Under the pieces are notes generated by a model. That model worked only from the letters and a program-made list of their open reading frames with translations, was not told the origin of the DNA and did not search any database. A stretch of DNA of 40,488 nt, from positions 1,975 to 42,462 of the forward strand of contig MHBB01000016.1 in the NCBI GenBank assembly GCA_001803185.1, in the 5' to 3' direction. This document shows positions 25,839-34,269 of the stretch, piece by piece (within the stretch, counting starts at the first letter, position 1; each line of letters begins with the position of its first letter). The position numbers and the translations under genes are program-made. The stretch is from Legionellales bacterium RIFCSPHIGHO2_12_FULL_35_11. Lineage in GTDB: Bacteria; Pseudomonadota; Gammaproteobacteria; Legionellales; Legionellaceae.

Positions 25839-26018
25839 TTATTTTGGTTTTAAAGTAGTTTCGGGATGCGTCTCTTTAGTTTTGTTATGAGCATCTTGTT
25901 TTTCGCTAGGATTAGAGAATTTTTTAGTTGCATATTCAACTGTGGCTTCAAAGGCAACAGCAAGAGAAGCTGTCGTTATAGCATCTTTAGCAGCTCTTTT
26001 AAAAAAGTTAAAAATCAT
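25839..26018 (-). CDS. Small 59-residue orphan protein
   Basis: Reads M-I-F-N-F-F-K-R-A-A-K-D-A-I, then an Ala-rich helix (about residues 15-31), then a hydrophilic Lys/Thr/Pro tail. It lies 124 bp after the stop of the carrier-like gene, on the same strand. The overlapping plus-strand reading (25866-26075) is Phe/Cys-rich and looks like a shadow; this one has sensible composition. The ribosome site is weak. Existence as a gene is a guess based on composition. Confidence 0.4.
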   Translation of the reverse strand: MIFNFFKRAAKDAITTASLAVAFEATVEYATKKFSNPSEKQDAHNKTKETHPETTLKPK

Positions 26019-26142
26019 CTTAATTTTTATGCATATTTAAAGTACTGGCATTGTACTATATTTTTGAAATATTAACAAATTATAATTTTAATCGTTTAAT
26101 CGCACCCCGTCTGGACTAAGAAATTATTTGCGTCCAATAAAC

Positions 26143-27258
26143 TTATTTTTTATTGAAAGAGACAATATTATTTGCAATGTCATCTAATGGTGTTGCTCCA
26201 AGGGATTTGCTCATACCTGTTAAAAGACCAAAGATTACCATGCTATTCACGACGCTTATTGGAAGCTGGCTCTTTATTGCTACTCCTAATACATATTTTG
26301 TTGCTTCTGTCAGGCCTACCTTTTTAATATTTTCAGCTGCCGCTTTAAAAAATGAAACTGTTGTCGGTGAAATTATTTTGCCATCTTTTGTTTGCACATT
26401 TCTAAGTGCCCAATTACTTGCTTCTCCAAGAGGATAGTTGATTGTGGCTACTATAGCTCCTGTTAGCGCCCCTGAACAAAATTTAGCAGATTGATGTTTT
26501 TGAAAGTCCTCAGGAAAAACACGATTTACAATTTCAGTGGCTTTCATGAGCGCCCCAAAACTTATAAATCCAGATACTGTTCTAAAAAAGTAGCCGCACC
26601 TAAATATAGAGAATTTACTTTTAAGATCTAATCCTTTGGTTTCTATATTTATTCCGTTAAGTACAGACTTATTCCCATGATAAGATGAGGTCAGTAAGTC
26701 AAGTTGCGAAAAAGTTAAAGCTTGGAGAAGAGGGTTTCGTTGCCAGGTTATGACTATGGGATGCTCTAAAATTTTAGAGCCATTATTTTTTTCTTCTAAG
26801 CGCAAAGATTTTTCTTCGAGAGCTATTTCTCCCTCAGCTGATGATAGTTCTTTTGAAGAATGTTCTTTATTTGCCACTTGTTCTTTAGTGCTCACGACCG
26901 CATTTTCTTTGGTGGTTATTGTAGCGCCTTTTGTTGACACAATAGCTTGTTCTTTGGTGGCCATCATTGTTTTAGTATTGGTGGCAGTAATACTCGTTGA
27001 TCCACGAATAAACCCATTGACAATGCTATTTGGTAATGCACGATAAGTTGCGGATGCTAAGCTTAGTATAGATAGTGAAGAGCTTTTATAAAGCTCAAAT
27101 GATAACATGCGTAAAGGCGTAGTCACGCAACTAATAGTAAAACTTATTACACAGGTTTTAAATGCAAGGTTTGATAAGTTTGAGAATGGTTTTTCAAAGT
27201 CAAATTTACCATAAAGCTCGTTTTTTAATTTATCTTTCTTTTCCTTATTATTATTCAT
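26143..27258 (-). CDS. Orphan membrane protein with mitochondrial-carrier-like layout
   Basis: No firm family. The 371-residue protein shows features of the mitochondrial carrier family (three repeats of helix, P-x-[DE]-x-x-[KR] turn, loop, helix). The best match is the C-terminal third: 'SGALTGAIVATINYPLGEA' (262-280), a matrix-loop-like 'FFKAAAENIKKVGLTEATKYV' (303-323), then a helix at about 325-350. Before it, 'FRCGYFFRTVSGFISFGALM' (219-238) resembles an even-numbered carrier helix. The first segment (31-60) has 'TTPLRMLSFEL' at the proline kink. The signature charges are degenerate. A Thr/Lys-rich repeat insert lies at 95-135. Legionella LncP shows that bacteria can deliver such carriers as effectors. 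A GGGG-rich ribosome site precedes the ATG. Confidence 0.65.
   Translation of the reverse strand: MNNNKEKKDKLKNELYGKFDFEKPFSNLSNLAFKTCVISFTISCVTTPLRMLSFELYKSSSLSILSLASATYRALPNSIVNGFIRGSTSITATNTKTMMATKEQAIVSTKGATITTKENAVVSTKEQVANKEHSSKELSSAEGEIALEEKSLRLEEKNNGSKILEHPIVITWQRNPLLQALTFSQLDLLTSSYHGNKSVLNGINIETKGLDLKSKFSIFRCGYFFRTVSGFISFGALMKATEIVNRVFPEDFQKHQSAKFCSGALTGAIVATINYPLGEASNWALRNVQTKDGKIISPTTVSFFKAAAENIKKVGLTEATKYVLGVAIKSQLPISVVNSMVIFGLLTGMSKSLGATPLDDIANNIVSFNKK
26854..26976 (-). repeat. Imperfect tandem repeat inside the carrier-like gene
   Basis: Encodes residues about 95-135, a run of 7-8-residue units beginning T-K (TKTMMA, TKEQAIVS, TKGATIT, TKENAVVS, TKEQVA, then NKEHSS). The DNA shows repeated 'TTCTTTGGTGG' / 'TTCTTTAGTG' blocks about 21-48 bp apart. 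Such an array could expand or shrink by replication slippage. Confidence 0.65.
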
Positions 27259-27335
27259 AAATCACCCCATTAACCGACATAATAAGTATCTATATGTATA
27301 ATAATAACACAAAAAGCATTAAGAGAAAATTAAGC

Positions 27336-27363
27336 TTGTAAGCATTTTTACTATTTGTATAAT
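27336..27363 (+). promoter_or_regulatory. Likely sigma-70 promoter for yebC-ruvCA
   Basis: TTGTAA (27336-27341) and a perfect TATAAT (27358-27363) are 16 bp apart, about 38 bp before the yebC start, which has its own AGAGG ribosome site at 27392-27396. Confidence 0.55.
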
Positions 27364-27401
27364 ATGCATTGCTAAAAATTACAACTTAAATAGAGGTGTT
27401 T

Positions 27402-28145
27402 ATGGCAGGACATAGTAAATGGGCAAATATCCGTTTCCGCAAAGGCGCCCAAGATGCTAAACGAGGGAAGATTTTTACCAAATTAATTAGAGAGATATCT
27501 ATTGCTGCCAGAATTGGTGGACCAGATGAATCTTCTAATCCAAGATTGCGAGATGCTGTTATTAAATCCTTAAAAGCAAATATGAAGCGAGATACTATTG
27601 ATAACGCAATAAAGCGTGGAGCTGGTGGGTTAGATGAAGCCAACATGATGGAAATGTCTTATGAAGGATATGGTCCTGGCGGAATTGCTATATTAGTTGA
27701 TTGTTTGTCAGATAATAAAAATAGAACAGTCTCTGAGGTTCGTCATGCCTTTACTAAAAATGGAGGAAATTTAGGCACGGATGGTTCTGTTTCGTATCTT
27801 TTTAATAAACAAGGTGAAATATTATTGGAAAAAGCATCTGATGCAGATAGACTGATGGACATCGCCATAGATGCAGGTGCTACTGATGTCGCAATATTAG
27901 ATGATGGCCAGGTAGAGGTGATTACAGACGAGGAAAGTTATCACTCTGTTTTAAGCAAACTACAAGAGAATGGATTTGCAGTTGATGAGTCACAATTAGT
28001 AAGAAGGGCTAGTATTTTAGTAGATCTTGATAACGAAATGGCAGTAAAAGTTGATAAACTTATCGATATGTTAGAAGATTTAGATGATGTGCAAGCTGTG
28101 TATAGTAATGCACAATACCCAGAAAACTTTTTAATGGAAGGATAA
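27402..28145 (+). CDS. yebC: YebC/PmpR/TACO1 family regulatory protein
   Basis: A 247-residue protein of the YebC family, seen as a DNA-binding transcriptional regulator in some bacteria and linked to translation of difficult proline stretches in others. It begins 'MAGHSKWANIRFRKGAQD', the family hallmark, then 'KIFTKLIREI', 'RDTIDNAIKRGAGG', 'YEGYGPGGIAILV' and 'GGNLGTDGSVSYLF'. I chose ATG 27402, because GTG 27396 overlaps the ribosome site. yebC commonly heads the ruv genes, as here: ruvC follows after 2 bp. Confidence 0.94.
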   Translation: MAGHSKWANIRFRKGAQDAKRGKIFTKLIREISIAARIGGPDESSNPRLRDAVIKSLKANMKRDTIDNAIKRGAGGLDEANMMEMSYEGYGPGGIAILVDCLSDNKNRTVSEVRHAFTKNGGNLGTDGSVSYLFNKQGEILLEKASDADRLMDIAIDAGATDVAILDDGQVEVITDEESYHSVLSKLQENGFAVDESQLVRRASILVDLDNEMAVKVDKLIDMLEDLDDVQAVYSNAQYPENFLMEG

Positions 28146-28147
28146 AT

Positions 28148-28645
28148 TTGACGCTAGTGTTGGGAATAGACCCCGGATCAAGAGTTACCGGATATGGTTT
28201 AATTAAAGAACATAATAATCAATTGGAATATATTGATAGTGGCTGTATCAGAACAGCTTTGGATTGTGAATTCAGTGACAGGTTGTTGCAAATATTTAAT
28301 GGCATTTGTCAGTTGATGGAAATTTACAATCCTAGTGAAGCCGCTATAGAGCAGGTATTTATGCATAAAAATCCTAATTCAGCTTTAAAGCTTGGGCATG
28401 CGCGAGGAGTTGCAATGGTTGCGTGTGCTTCTCATCGTTTAGTTGTAAAAGAATATTCAGCTAGGGAAATCAAACAATCTATTGTTGGATATGGTGCTGC
28501 AGAAAAGACTCAAGTAAAACAAATGGTTGTAAATTTATTGATGTTATCAAAAGAGCCGCAGTCGGATGCTGCTGATGCATTAGGAATAGCTATTTGTCAT
28601 ATTCATAATAGAAGAGGAATAAATTATTTTAGGAGAGGGCGATGA
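28148..28645 (+). CDS. ruvC: Crossover junction endodeoxyribonuclease RuvC
   Basis: Dimeric resolvase that nicks Holliday junctions. The four catalytic acidic residues are visible: Asp8 in 'LGIDPGSRVTGYG', Glu68 in 'AAIEQVF', and Asp140/Asp143 in 'SDAADALGIAICH'. It is 165 residues, a little shorter than E. coli (173). The start is TTG 28148, which gives the normal N-terminus 'MTLVLGIDPGS'; a later GTG at 28157 would cut into the first beta strand. It overlaps ruvA by 4 bp. Confidence 0.95.
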   Translation: MTLVLGIDPGSRVTGYGLIKEHNNQLEYIDSGCIRTALDCEFSDRLLQIFNGICQLMEIYNPSEAAIEQVFMHKNPNSALKLGHARGVAMVACASHRLVVKEYSAREIKQSIVGYGAAEKTQVKQMVVNLLMLSKEPQSDAADALGIAICHIHNRRGINYFRRGR

Positions 28646-29238
28646 TAGGATGGTTGCGTGGTAAAATAATTGAAAAGGAGCAACCAGGGAAAGTAATTCT
28701 TGATGTTGGAGGGGTTGGATATGATGTGGAGACATCTTTAATTACATTTTTTAATATCGAGTCAAAAAGCGAACTAATATCTTTATATATTCACACTGTT
28801 GTTCGAGAAGATGCTTTTTTGTTATATGGTTTTATAGATAAGAATGAAAGGTCACTGTTTCGAGCATTAATTAAAGTAAATGGCGTAGGGCCAAAGCTTG
28901 CAATTGCAATTTTATCAAGTATTTTGCCGGCAGAATTTATAAGTTGTATTCAAGGCCAGAATGTGGAGTTGCTTACCAAGCTTCCGGGTATAGGAAAAAA
29001 AACGGCTAGTAGATTGGTGGTTGAAATGAAAGATAGCATAAATAATTTATCTGCAGCGGGGATAAATTACTCTCCGAGTAAACCACAGAATACAAATATT
29101 GATGAGGCAATTTCTGCTTTAGAGTCATTAGGATTTAAAAAACAAGAAGCAACGAAGGTAATTGAAAAAATAAGTGATGGCAGTCAAACATCAGAAGAGT
29201 TAATTAGGGAAGCGTTACGTAGTATAAGAGTTTGTTAG
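28642..29238 (+). CDS. ruvA: Holliday junction branch migration protein RuvA
   Basis: Tetrameric protein that holds Holliday junctions flat for the RuvB motor. The N-terminal OB fold starts 'MIGWLRGKIIEK', with 'VGGVGYDVETS'. The two helix-hairpin-helix motifs are 'LIKVNGVGPKLAIAILS' and 'LTKLPGIGKKTASRLVVEMKD'. The C-terminal RuvB-contact domain is 'IDEAISALESLGFKKQEATKVI'. At 198 residues the length is usual. ruvB, normally next, is absent; a PAP2 phosphatase follows, so ruvB must lie elsewhere. Confidence 0.95.
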   Translation: MIGWLRGKIIEKEQPGKVILDVGGVGYDVETSLITFFNIESKSELISLYIHTVVREDAFLLYGFIDKNERSLFRALIKVNGVGPKLAIAILSSILPAEFISCIQGQNVELLTKLPGIGKKTASRLVVEMKDSINNLSAAGINYSPSKPQNTNIDEAISALESLGFKKQEATKVIEKISDGSQTSEELIREALRSIRVC

Positions 29239-29280
29239 TTATAGGAGATGTCAGGGTGGCCCTGTAGGAGATATATAAAT

Positions 29281-29940
29281 ATGTTGACTTTTAATAAATT
29301 ATTAAAGTTTATGCTTAAGCCAGTTGTGATGCTGTTTTTTGTTTTTATAGCTGGATTAATATATTTTTTTGCCGATAAGAAGATAGCTTTGTTTTTTTAT
29401 AAACTAAATCTTAGCCAAAATTTTCCATTATTAGAATGGATTACTATTTTAGGAAATGGCAAAATATATTTAGTATTGTTGCCGCTTATCGCCCTTGTTT
29501 TTAAATATATTTTTCGAAATAGTGCCGCCTATATTAGGACATGGATGTTGTGGTTAATGTTCTTGTTTCCATATTCAATTACAATTATTTCAAAGCACCT
29601 TCTAGGTAGAGCAAGACCGATAGTTTTGTTTGATAGTAATATTTTCGGTTTTTTTGGTTACAATAATACACAAAATTTTCACTCATTTCCTTCTGGTCAT
29701 ACCACAGCTATAGCTAGCATTACACTTGGTCTGGCAATTTTGTTTCCCAGGTGTATTTATTGGTTTTTATCTATTTGCTTCTTAGTTATGGCAAGTAGAG
29801 TATTACTAACTTGCCACTACTTAAGTGATGTTATGGTGTCGTTTTATTTAGTAGCTTTGGAATTAGGGTTGTTTACATATATAATGAGGCGAAAATTCCT
29901 AAATATTTATGAGTTGATTTTGAATGAAAAAGTTAAGTGA
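29281..29940 (+). CDS. PAP2-superfamily membrane phosphatase
   Basis: A 219-residue inner-membrane protein with about six helices and the full PAP2 signature: K105-x6-R112-P ('KHLLGRARP'), P137-S-G-H140 ('FPSGHTTA') and S172-R-x5-H179-x3-D183 ('[12 protein letters not shown]'). Such enzymes remove phosphate from lipid phosphates such as undecaprenyl pyrophosphate, phosphatidylglycerophosphate or lipid A; the substrate here is not decidable. I start it at ATG 29281, about 10 bp after AGGAG, not at ATG 29248, which would have the ribosome site immediately against it and add odd residues. A small CAGGG/CCCTG hairpin (29252-29264) lies just before the ribosome site. It overlaps lipA by 17 bp. Confidence 0.88.
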   Translation: MLTFNKLLKFMLKPVVMLFFVFIAGLIYFFADKKIALFFYKLNLSQNFPLLEWITILGNGKIYLVLLPLIALVFKYIFRNSAAYIRTWMLWLMFLFPYSITIISKHLLGRARPIVLFDSNIFGFFGYNNTQNFHSFPSGHTTAIASITLGLAILFPRCIYWFLSICFLVMASRVLLTCHYLSDVMVSFYLVALELGLFTYIMRRKFLNIYELILNEKVK

Positions 29941-30907
29941 CTTCCCAATTGTTGTTGAGAGCGGAAAAAAATATCTGACGGACAAAGGTTTTGCCGCGAT
30001 TAAAGATGGTATTAAATCTGACTCTAAAGAACATACTCGTTTGCCAAAGCCTGACTGGTTGAGAGTTAAGAGTCATACATCACCAACTTATCTTAAAGTT
30101 AAACAAGATGTTAAAGAACATAAGCTGTCTACAGTGTGTGAAGAGGCCAAGTGTCCAAATATCGCTGAGTGCTGGTCGCATGGAACGGCAACTATCATGT
30201 TAATGGGAGATGTATGTACAAGAGCATGTAAATTTTGTTCGGTAGATACAGGAAATCCTAACGGATGGTTAGATCCTAATGAGCCTGAAAATAGTGCTAA
30301 AAGCGTTCAAATTATGAATTTGGATTACGTAGTACTGACTTCCGTAGATAGAGATGATTTACCTGATGGTGGTGCAACGCATTATGCTGACTCTATAAAA
30401 GCAATAAAGAGGCTATGTCCAAATACTAAAATTGAAGCTTTAACCCCTGATTTTAGTGGTATAGAAAGGGATATTCAAATAGTTCTAGATAGCGGCTTAG
30501 ACGTGTTTGCCCAAAATATTGAAACAGTCGAAAGACTAACTCATCCTGTTCGAGATAATCGAGCTGGATATAAAAAAACAATAGATGTTTTAAATTTTGC
30601 AAAAAAATATAAGCCAGAAATTTTCACAAAGACTAGCTTAATGCTTGGTTTGGGCGAAATAGATGAAGAGGTCTTGCAAACTATGCATGATCTTAGAGCA
30701 GTGAATGTTGATATACTTACTTTAGGCCAATATTTACAGCCAACTAAAAATCATTTGCCAGTTTTAAGGTATGTAAGTATAGAAAAATTTAATTATTTTC
30801 GAGAAGTTGGCTTAAAACTAGGCTTTTTTGAAGTGGCATCTGGACCTTTAGTTCGCTCCAGTTATAGAGCGGATAGGATATTTAAGAAGGATAATTTAGG
30901 GCTTTAG
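29924..30907 (+). CDS. lipA: Lipoyl synthase
   Basis: Radical-SAM enzyme inserting two sulfurs into protein-bound octanoyl groups to make lipoyl cofactors. Both clusters are visible: the auxiliary one from Cys72, Cys77 and Cys83 in '[12 protein letters not shown]', and the SAM cluster from Cys98, Cys102 and Cys105 in 'CTRACKFC'. The C-terminal '[10 protein letters not shown]' holds the serine ligand. At 327 residues it is full length. It lies just before the sdh-suc operon, whose SucB needs lipoylation. lipB is not adjacent. Confidence 0.96.
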   Translation: MKKLSDFPIVVESGKKYLTDKGFAAIKDGIKSDSKEHTRLPKPDWLRVKSHTSPTYLKVKQDVKEHKLSTVCEEAKCPNIAECWSHGTATIMLMGDVCTRACKFCSVDTGNPNGWLDPNEPENSAKSVQIMNLDYVVLTSVDRDDLPDGGATHYADSIKAIKRLCPNTKIEALTPDFSGIERDIQIVLDSGLDVFAQNIETVERLTHPVRDNRAGYKKTIDVLNFAKKYKPEIFTKTSLMLGLGEIDEEVLQTMHDLRAVNVDILTLGQYLQPTKNHLPVLRYVSIEKFNYFREVGLKLGFFEVASGPLVRSSYRADRIFKKDNLGL

Positions 30908-30923
30908 GAAGTATAAAAATTTA

Positions 30924-30932
30924 TGCTATAAT
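30924..30932 (+). promoter_or_regulatory. Likely extended -10 promoter for the sdh-suc operon
   Basis: TGC immediately before a perfect TATAAT (30927-30932) makes an extended -10. The -35 position (about 30904-30909) is weak. It would give a leader of roughly 85-90 nt before the GTG of sdhC, long enough for post-transcriptional control, though no known structure was recognised. Confidence 0.5.
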
Positions 30933-31025
30933 TTAATTTTATTGAGTATAGATGTGGCTATCGTAAGTCCTGAAAGTTAGATAAAGGCAGAGGTTAAATA
31001 ATAACAACTAAGGAAGAAATCAAGA

Positions 31026-31409
31026 GTGAATCAGAAAAGACCGGTGAATTTGGACTTGGCTAGTTTTAAATTTCCATCAACCGCTGTTGCATCTATTTTG
31101 CATCGTGTTTCAGGGGTTGTGATTTTTTTATTACTACCATTTATTTTGTATATTTTAAACTTATCTTTGTATTCAAGATCTTCATTTGATGAATTGCAAG
31201 CATTGCTAGCAACACAGCATGGTAAATTTGGGATATGGATGTTTGCTAGTGCATTGACGTATCACGTGATAGCTGGAATTAGGCATATTCTCTTAGATTT
31301 AGGTATAGGAGAAGATATTGCAAAAGCCAAAAGAAGTGCCTTGGCTGTTATTGTCGTTGCATTTATAACTATAATATTATTAGGGGTCTGGATATGTTGC
31401 CCAATGTAA
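31026..31409 (+). CDS. sdhC: Succinate dehydrogenase cytochrome b556 subunit
   Basis: Membrane anchor of complex II, carrying heme b and part of the quinone site. A 127-residue protein with three hydrophobic helices. It begins 'MNQKRPVNLDL..FKFP', with 'ASILHRVSGVVIF' (quinone-site Ser/Arg region) and 'YHVIAGIRHILLDLG' (heme-ligand His region), both family signatures. The start codon is GTG 31026; an AAGGAAG ribosome site lies upstream. It overlaps sdhD by 16 bp and heads the eight-gene operon. Confidence 0.94.
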   Translation: MNQKRPVNLDLASFKFPSTAVASILHRVSGVVIFLLLPFILYILNLSLYSRSSFDELQALLATQHGKFGIWMFASALTYHVIAGIRHILLDLGIGEDIAKAKRSALAVIVVAFITIILLGVWICCPM

Positions 31410-31741
31410 CAAGTTTAACTGGTAATGGCTTAAAAGATTGGTTGATTCAGCGTGTTTCTGCTGTTTATTTGTTTTTTTATTTGTTGTTTATTTTTATCTT
31501 TATGGTAACGAATATGCCATTAGATTTTTATAAATGGCATGATTTATTTTTTCTAGTTTCGATGCAAATAGCAACTATCATTGCTTTATTTTTTGTTTTG
31601 TTACATGCCTGGATAGGTCTTTGGACAGTAACTACAGACTACATTAATAACACTCTCATTCGAATTCCTGTGCAAGCAATAATTGCTATATTTTTGGGCG
31701 GACAGTTTCTTTGGGGTATCATGATTGTTTGGGGACAGTGA
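31394..31741 (+). CDS. sdhD: Succinate dehydrogenase hydrophobic anchor subunit
   Basis: The second membrane anchor of complex II. The 115-residue protein has three helices, the early '[16 protein letters not shown]' typical of SdhD, and '[17 protein letters not shown]' containing the conserved heme-side His and the Asp-Tyr pair near the quinone site. It starts within the end of sdhC, and its stop directly precedes the sdhA ATG. Confidence 0.92.
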   Translation: MLPNVTSLTGNGLKDWLIQRVSAVYLFFYLLFIFIFMVTNMPLDFYKWHDLFFLVSMQIATIIALFFVLLHAWIGLWTVTTDYINNTLIRIPVQAIIAIFLGGQFLWGIMIVWGQ

Positions 31742-31742
31742 T

Positions 31743-33515
31743 ATGGCAATTGCAAAAAATAGATTTGATGCGGTAATTATTGGGGCTGGCGGAGCTGGAA
31801 TGCGTGCTGCTTATCAGCTTGCCAAGTCATCTGACATGAAAGTAGCTCTTATTTCTAAGGTTTTTCCAACTCGTTCACATACTGTATCAGCCCAAGGAGG
31901 CATCACAGTATCACTTGGAAACTCTCACGAAGATGATTGGCGTTGGCATATGTATGACACCGTAAAAGGCGCAGATTTTATTGGTGATCAAGATGCTATT
32001 GAATACTTTTGTAAAACAGGCCCTGAGGCCGTATATGAATTAGAACATATGGGATTGCCTTTTTCTAGAATGGATAATGGGAAGATTTACCAAAGACAGT
32101 TTGGCGGGCAGTCAAAGAATTACGGCGGAGAGCAAGCAGCTAGAACAGCTGCCGCTGCAGATAGAACTGGGCATGCATTACTACATACTTTGTATCAACA
32201 GAATTTAAAAGTTAAGACACAGATTTTCAGCGAGTGGTATGCACTAGATTTTGTTAAGGATTCGCATGGAAAAATAGCAGGCCTAACCGCTATGTGTATT
32301 GAAACTGGCGAGATTGTTTTTTTCCAATCTAGAATTTGTATACTAGCAACAGGTGGCGCTGGAAGAATATTCCAATCAACAACTAACGCTCATATTAATA
32401 CAGGCGATGGATATGGTATGGCGTTGCGTGCTGGTATTCCATTACAAGATATGGAAATGTGGCAGTTTCATCCAACTGGGATTGCAGGAGCAGGTACTTT
32501 AGTTACAGAGGGGTCGCGTGGAGAGGGAGGATACCTAATTAATAAAGATGGTGAGCGCTTTATGGAGCGTTATGCACCTCATGTTAAGGATTTGGCTTCC
32601 CGTGATGTTGTTTCTAGAGCTATAGCTTTAGAAATCAGACATGGCAATGGATTCAATATTGAAGGTGTAGATTGTGTTAAGTTGAAACTAGATCACCTTG
32701 GCGCAGATTTGATTAATTCAAGGCTTCCGGGAATTCGTGAATTGTCTAAACAATTTGCAGGTGTTGACCCAATTGTTGATCCGATACCAGTTGTACCTAC
32801 TTGTCATTATAGTATGGGTGGTATTCCTACAAATATGCATGGCCAAGTTATCACTGCTAGATATGGCAAAGATGAAATAGTGGAAGGGTTATATGCGGTA
32901 GGTGAATGCGCATGTGTGTCTATCCATGGTGCAAATCGTCTTGGTGGAAATTCATTATTAGACCTAGTTGTATTTGGTCGAGCTGCTGGAATGCATGTTG
33001 AAGCACTTTGGGCTGCGAATGAAGTTCCAGAAGTTGGTTCTGTTTCTGATGATGATATTGCTTTTTCATTATCTCGTTATAATCGTTGGCAAAACTCAAA
33101 AGACGGAGAAAATCCAGCGGTAATTCGTGATGAAATGCAGCGGGTGATGCAATCTGATTTTGGTGTATTCAGAACAGGTGAAGTTTTAGAAAAAGGTTTA
33201 AAAAGATTAGATGCTTTACGTGAGCGGTTAGGAAAGGCAAAGCTACTTGATAAAAGTAAAGTATTTAATACAGAGCTTGTATCAGCGTTAGAGTTAGACA
33301 ACTTGATGGCTACAGCTTATGCAACAGCAAAATCTGCAATAACCAGAACAGAAAGCCGCGGAGCTCATAGTCGAGAAGACTATCCAAAACGTGATGATGC
33401 AAAATGGATAAAACATACAGTTTATCATATGAGTGATGATGCTATTGATTTTCGTCCGGTTAATGTCTCACCAAGAGATGTTGCGCCATTAGAACCTATT
33501 GATCGAGTTTATTAA
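31743..33515 (+). CDS. sdhA: Succinate dehydrogenase flavoprotein subunit
   Basis: Oxidises succinate to fumarate with covalently bound FAD, on the cytoplasmic face of complex II. The Rossmann loop '[13 protein letters not shown]' starts at residue 11; the FAD-linking His46 is in '[10 protein letters not shown]'. Active-site segments include '[11 protein letters not shown]', 'TEGSRGEGG', 'HYSMGGIPT' and '[14 protein letters not shown]', and the C-terminal '[16 protein letters not shown]' is typical. I chose ATG 31743 (590 residues, near E. coli's 588) because an upstream in-frame TTG would lie inside sdhD. Confidence 0.97.
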   Translation: MAIAKNRFDAVIIGAGGAGMRAAYQLAKSSDMKVALISKVFPTRSHTVSAQGGITVSLGNSHEDDWRWHMYDTVKGADFIGDQDAIEYFCKTGPEAVYELEHMGLPFSRMDNGKIYQRQFGGQSKNYGGEQAARTAAAADRTGHALLHTLYQQNLKVKTQIFSEWYALDFVKDSHGKIAGLTAMCIETGEIVFFQSRICILATGGAGRIFQSTTNAHINTGDGYGMALRAGIPLQDMEMWQFHPTGIAGAGTLVTEGSRGEGGYLINKDGERFMERYAPHVKDLASRDVVSRAIALEIRHGNGFNIEGVDCVKLKLDHLGADLINSRLPGIRELSKQFAGVDPIVDPIPVVPTCHYSMGGIPTNMHGQVITARYGKDEIVEGLYAVGECACVSIHGANRLGGNSLLDLVVFGRAAGMHVEALWAANEVPEVGSVSDDDIAFSLSRYNRWQNSKDGENPAVIRDEMQRVMQSDFGVFRTGEVLEKGLKRLDALRERLGKAKLLDKSKVFNTELVSALELDNLMATAYATAKSAITRTESRGAHSREDYPKRDDAKWIKHTVYHMSDDAIDFRPVNVSPRDVAPLEPIDRVY

Positions 33516-33527
33516 AGAGGAAGAAAA

Positions 33528-34250
33528 ATGACTGATATCCGGAATGTGAGTCTGTCAATATACCGATATAATCCAGAAGTGGATAAAAAACCATATATGC
33601 AAGATTATTCGTTAACTATAGATGCTAATAGTGATCCGATGGTATTGACATTACTAGAGAGATTAAAAGCAGAGCAAGATGCAACAATTACATATCGCCG
33701 TTCTTGTCGTGAGGGAGTTTGCGGTTCGGATGGTATGAATATAAATGGTAAAAATGGACTTGCTTGTATTACTCACCTATCTAAACTTAATACCAATAAA
33801 ATTGTTATTAGACCACTATCTGGATTTCCAGTTATTCGTGATCTAGTTGTAGATATGACCCAATTTTACCACCAGTATGAGAAAGTAGAGCCATATTTAC
33901 AAAATGATACTGTAGCTCCAGCTAAAGAGCGCTTACAATCACCAGAAGAAAGAGCCAAGCTAGATGGCTTATATGAGTGCATATTATGCGCTTGCTGTAC
34001 AAGTTCATGCCCGTCTTATTGGTGGAATCCGGAAAAATTTATTGGCCCAGCTGGTTTATTACAAGCTCAAAGATTTTTAGCAGATAGTCGTGATATAGCT
34101 ACCGAACATCGTTTAGGAAAATTGCAAGACCCTTTTAGTGTGTTTCGCTGTAGGACAATTATGAATTGTGCAAATGTTTGTCCCAAAGGATTGAATCCAA
34201 CAGAAGCGATAGGAAATATTCGCAAACAAATGCTAAAAGATGAAACATAA
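33528..34250 (+). CDS. sdhB: Succinate dehydrogenase iron-sulfur subunit
   Basis: Carries electrons from FAD to quinone through three iron-sulfur clusters. The [2Fe-2S] ligands are Cys60, Cys65, Asp68 and Cys80 in 'CREGVCGSDG..GLAC' (Asp replaces a fourth Cys, as in E. coli). The [4Fe-4S] and [3Fe-4S] sites follow in 'CILCACCTSSCPSYWW' and 'CRTIMNCANVCPKGLNP'. The 240 residues match the family. It lies 12 bp after sdhA; sucA starts 19 bp later. Confidence 0.97.
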   Translation: MTDIRNVSLSIYRYNPEVDKKPYMQDYSLTIDANSDPMVLTLLERLKAEQDATITYRRSCREGVCGSDGMNINGKNGLACITHLSKLNTNKIVIRPLSGFPVIRDLVVDMTQFYHQYEKVEPYLQNDTVAPAKERLQSPEERAKLDGLYECILCACCTSSCPSYWWNPEKFIGPAGLLQAQRFLADSRDIATEHRLGKLQDPFSVFRCRTIMNCANVCPKGLNPTEAIGNIRKQMLKDET

Positions 34251-34269
34251 ATCCTTTGGAGATTAAAAA

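Noticed and set aside
25866-26075. 69-residue plus-strand reading frame
   Set aside because: Phe/Cys/Ser-rich composition, poor start context, and it overlaps a better-composed minus-strand frame.
26153-27046. Plus-strand frames of 94 and 98 residues opposite the carrier-like gene
   Set aside because: Shadows of the 371-residue minus-strand gene, which has coherent membrane segments and a ribosome site.
29248-29280. Earlier start for the PAP2 phosphatase
   Set aside because: The first ribosome site touches this ATG without spacing, and the added residues include a hairpin-encoded stretch; ATG 29281 has a proper site.
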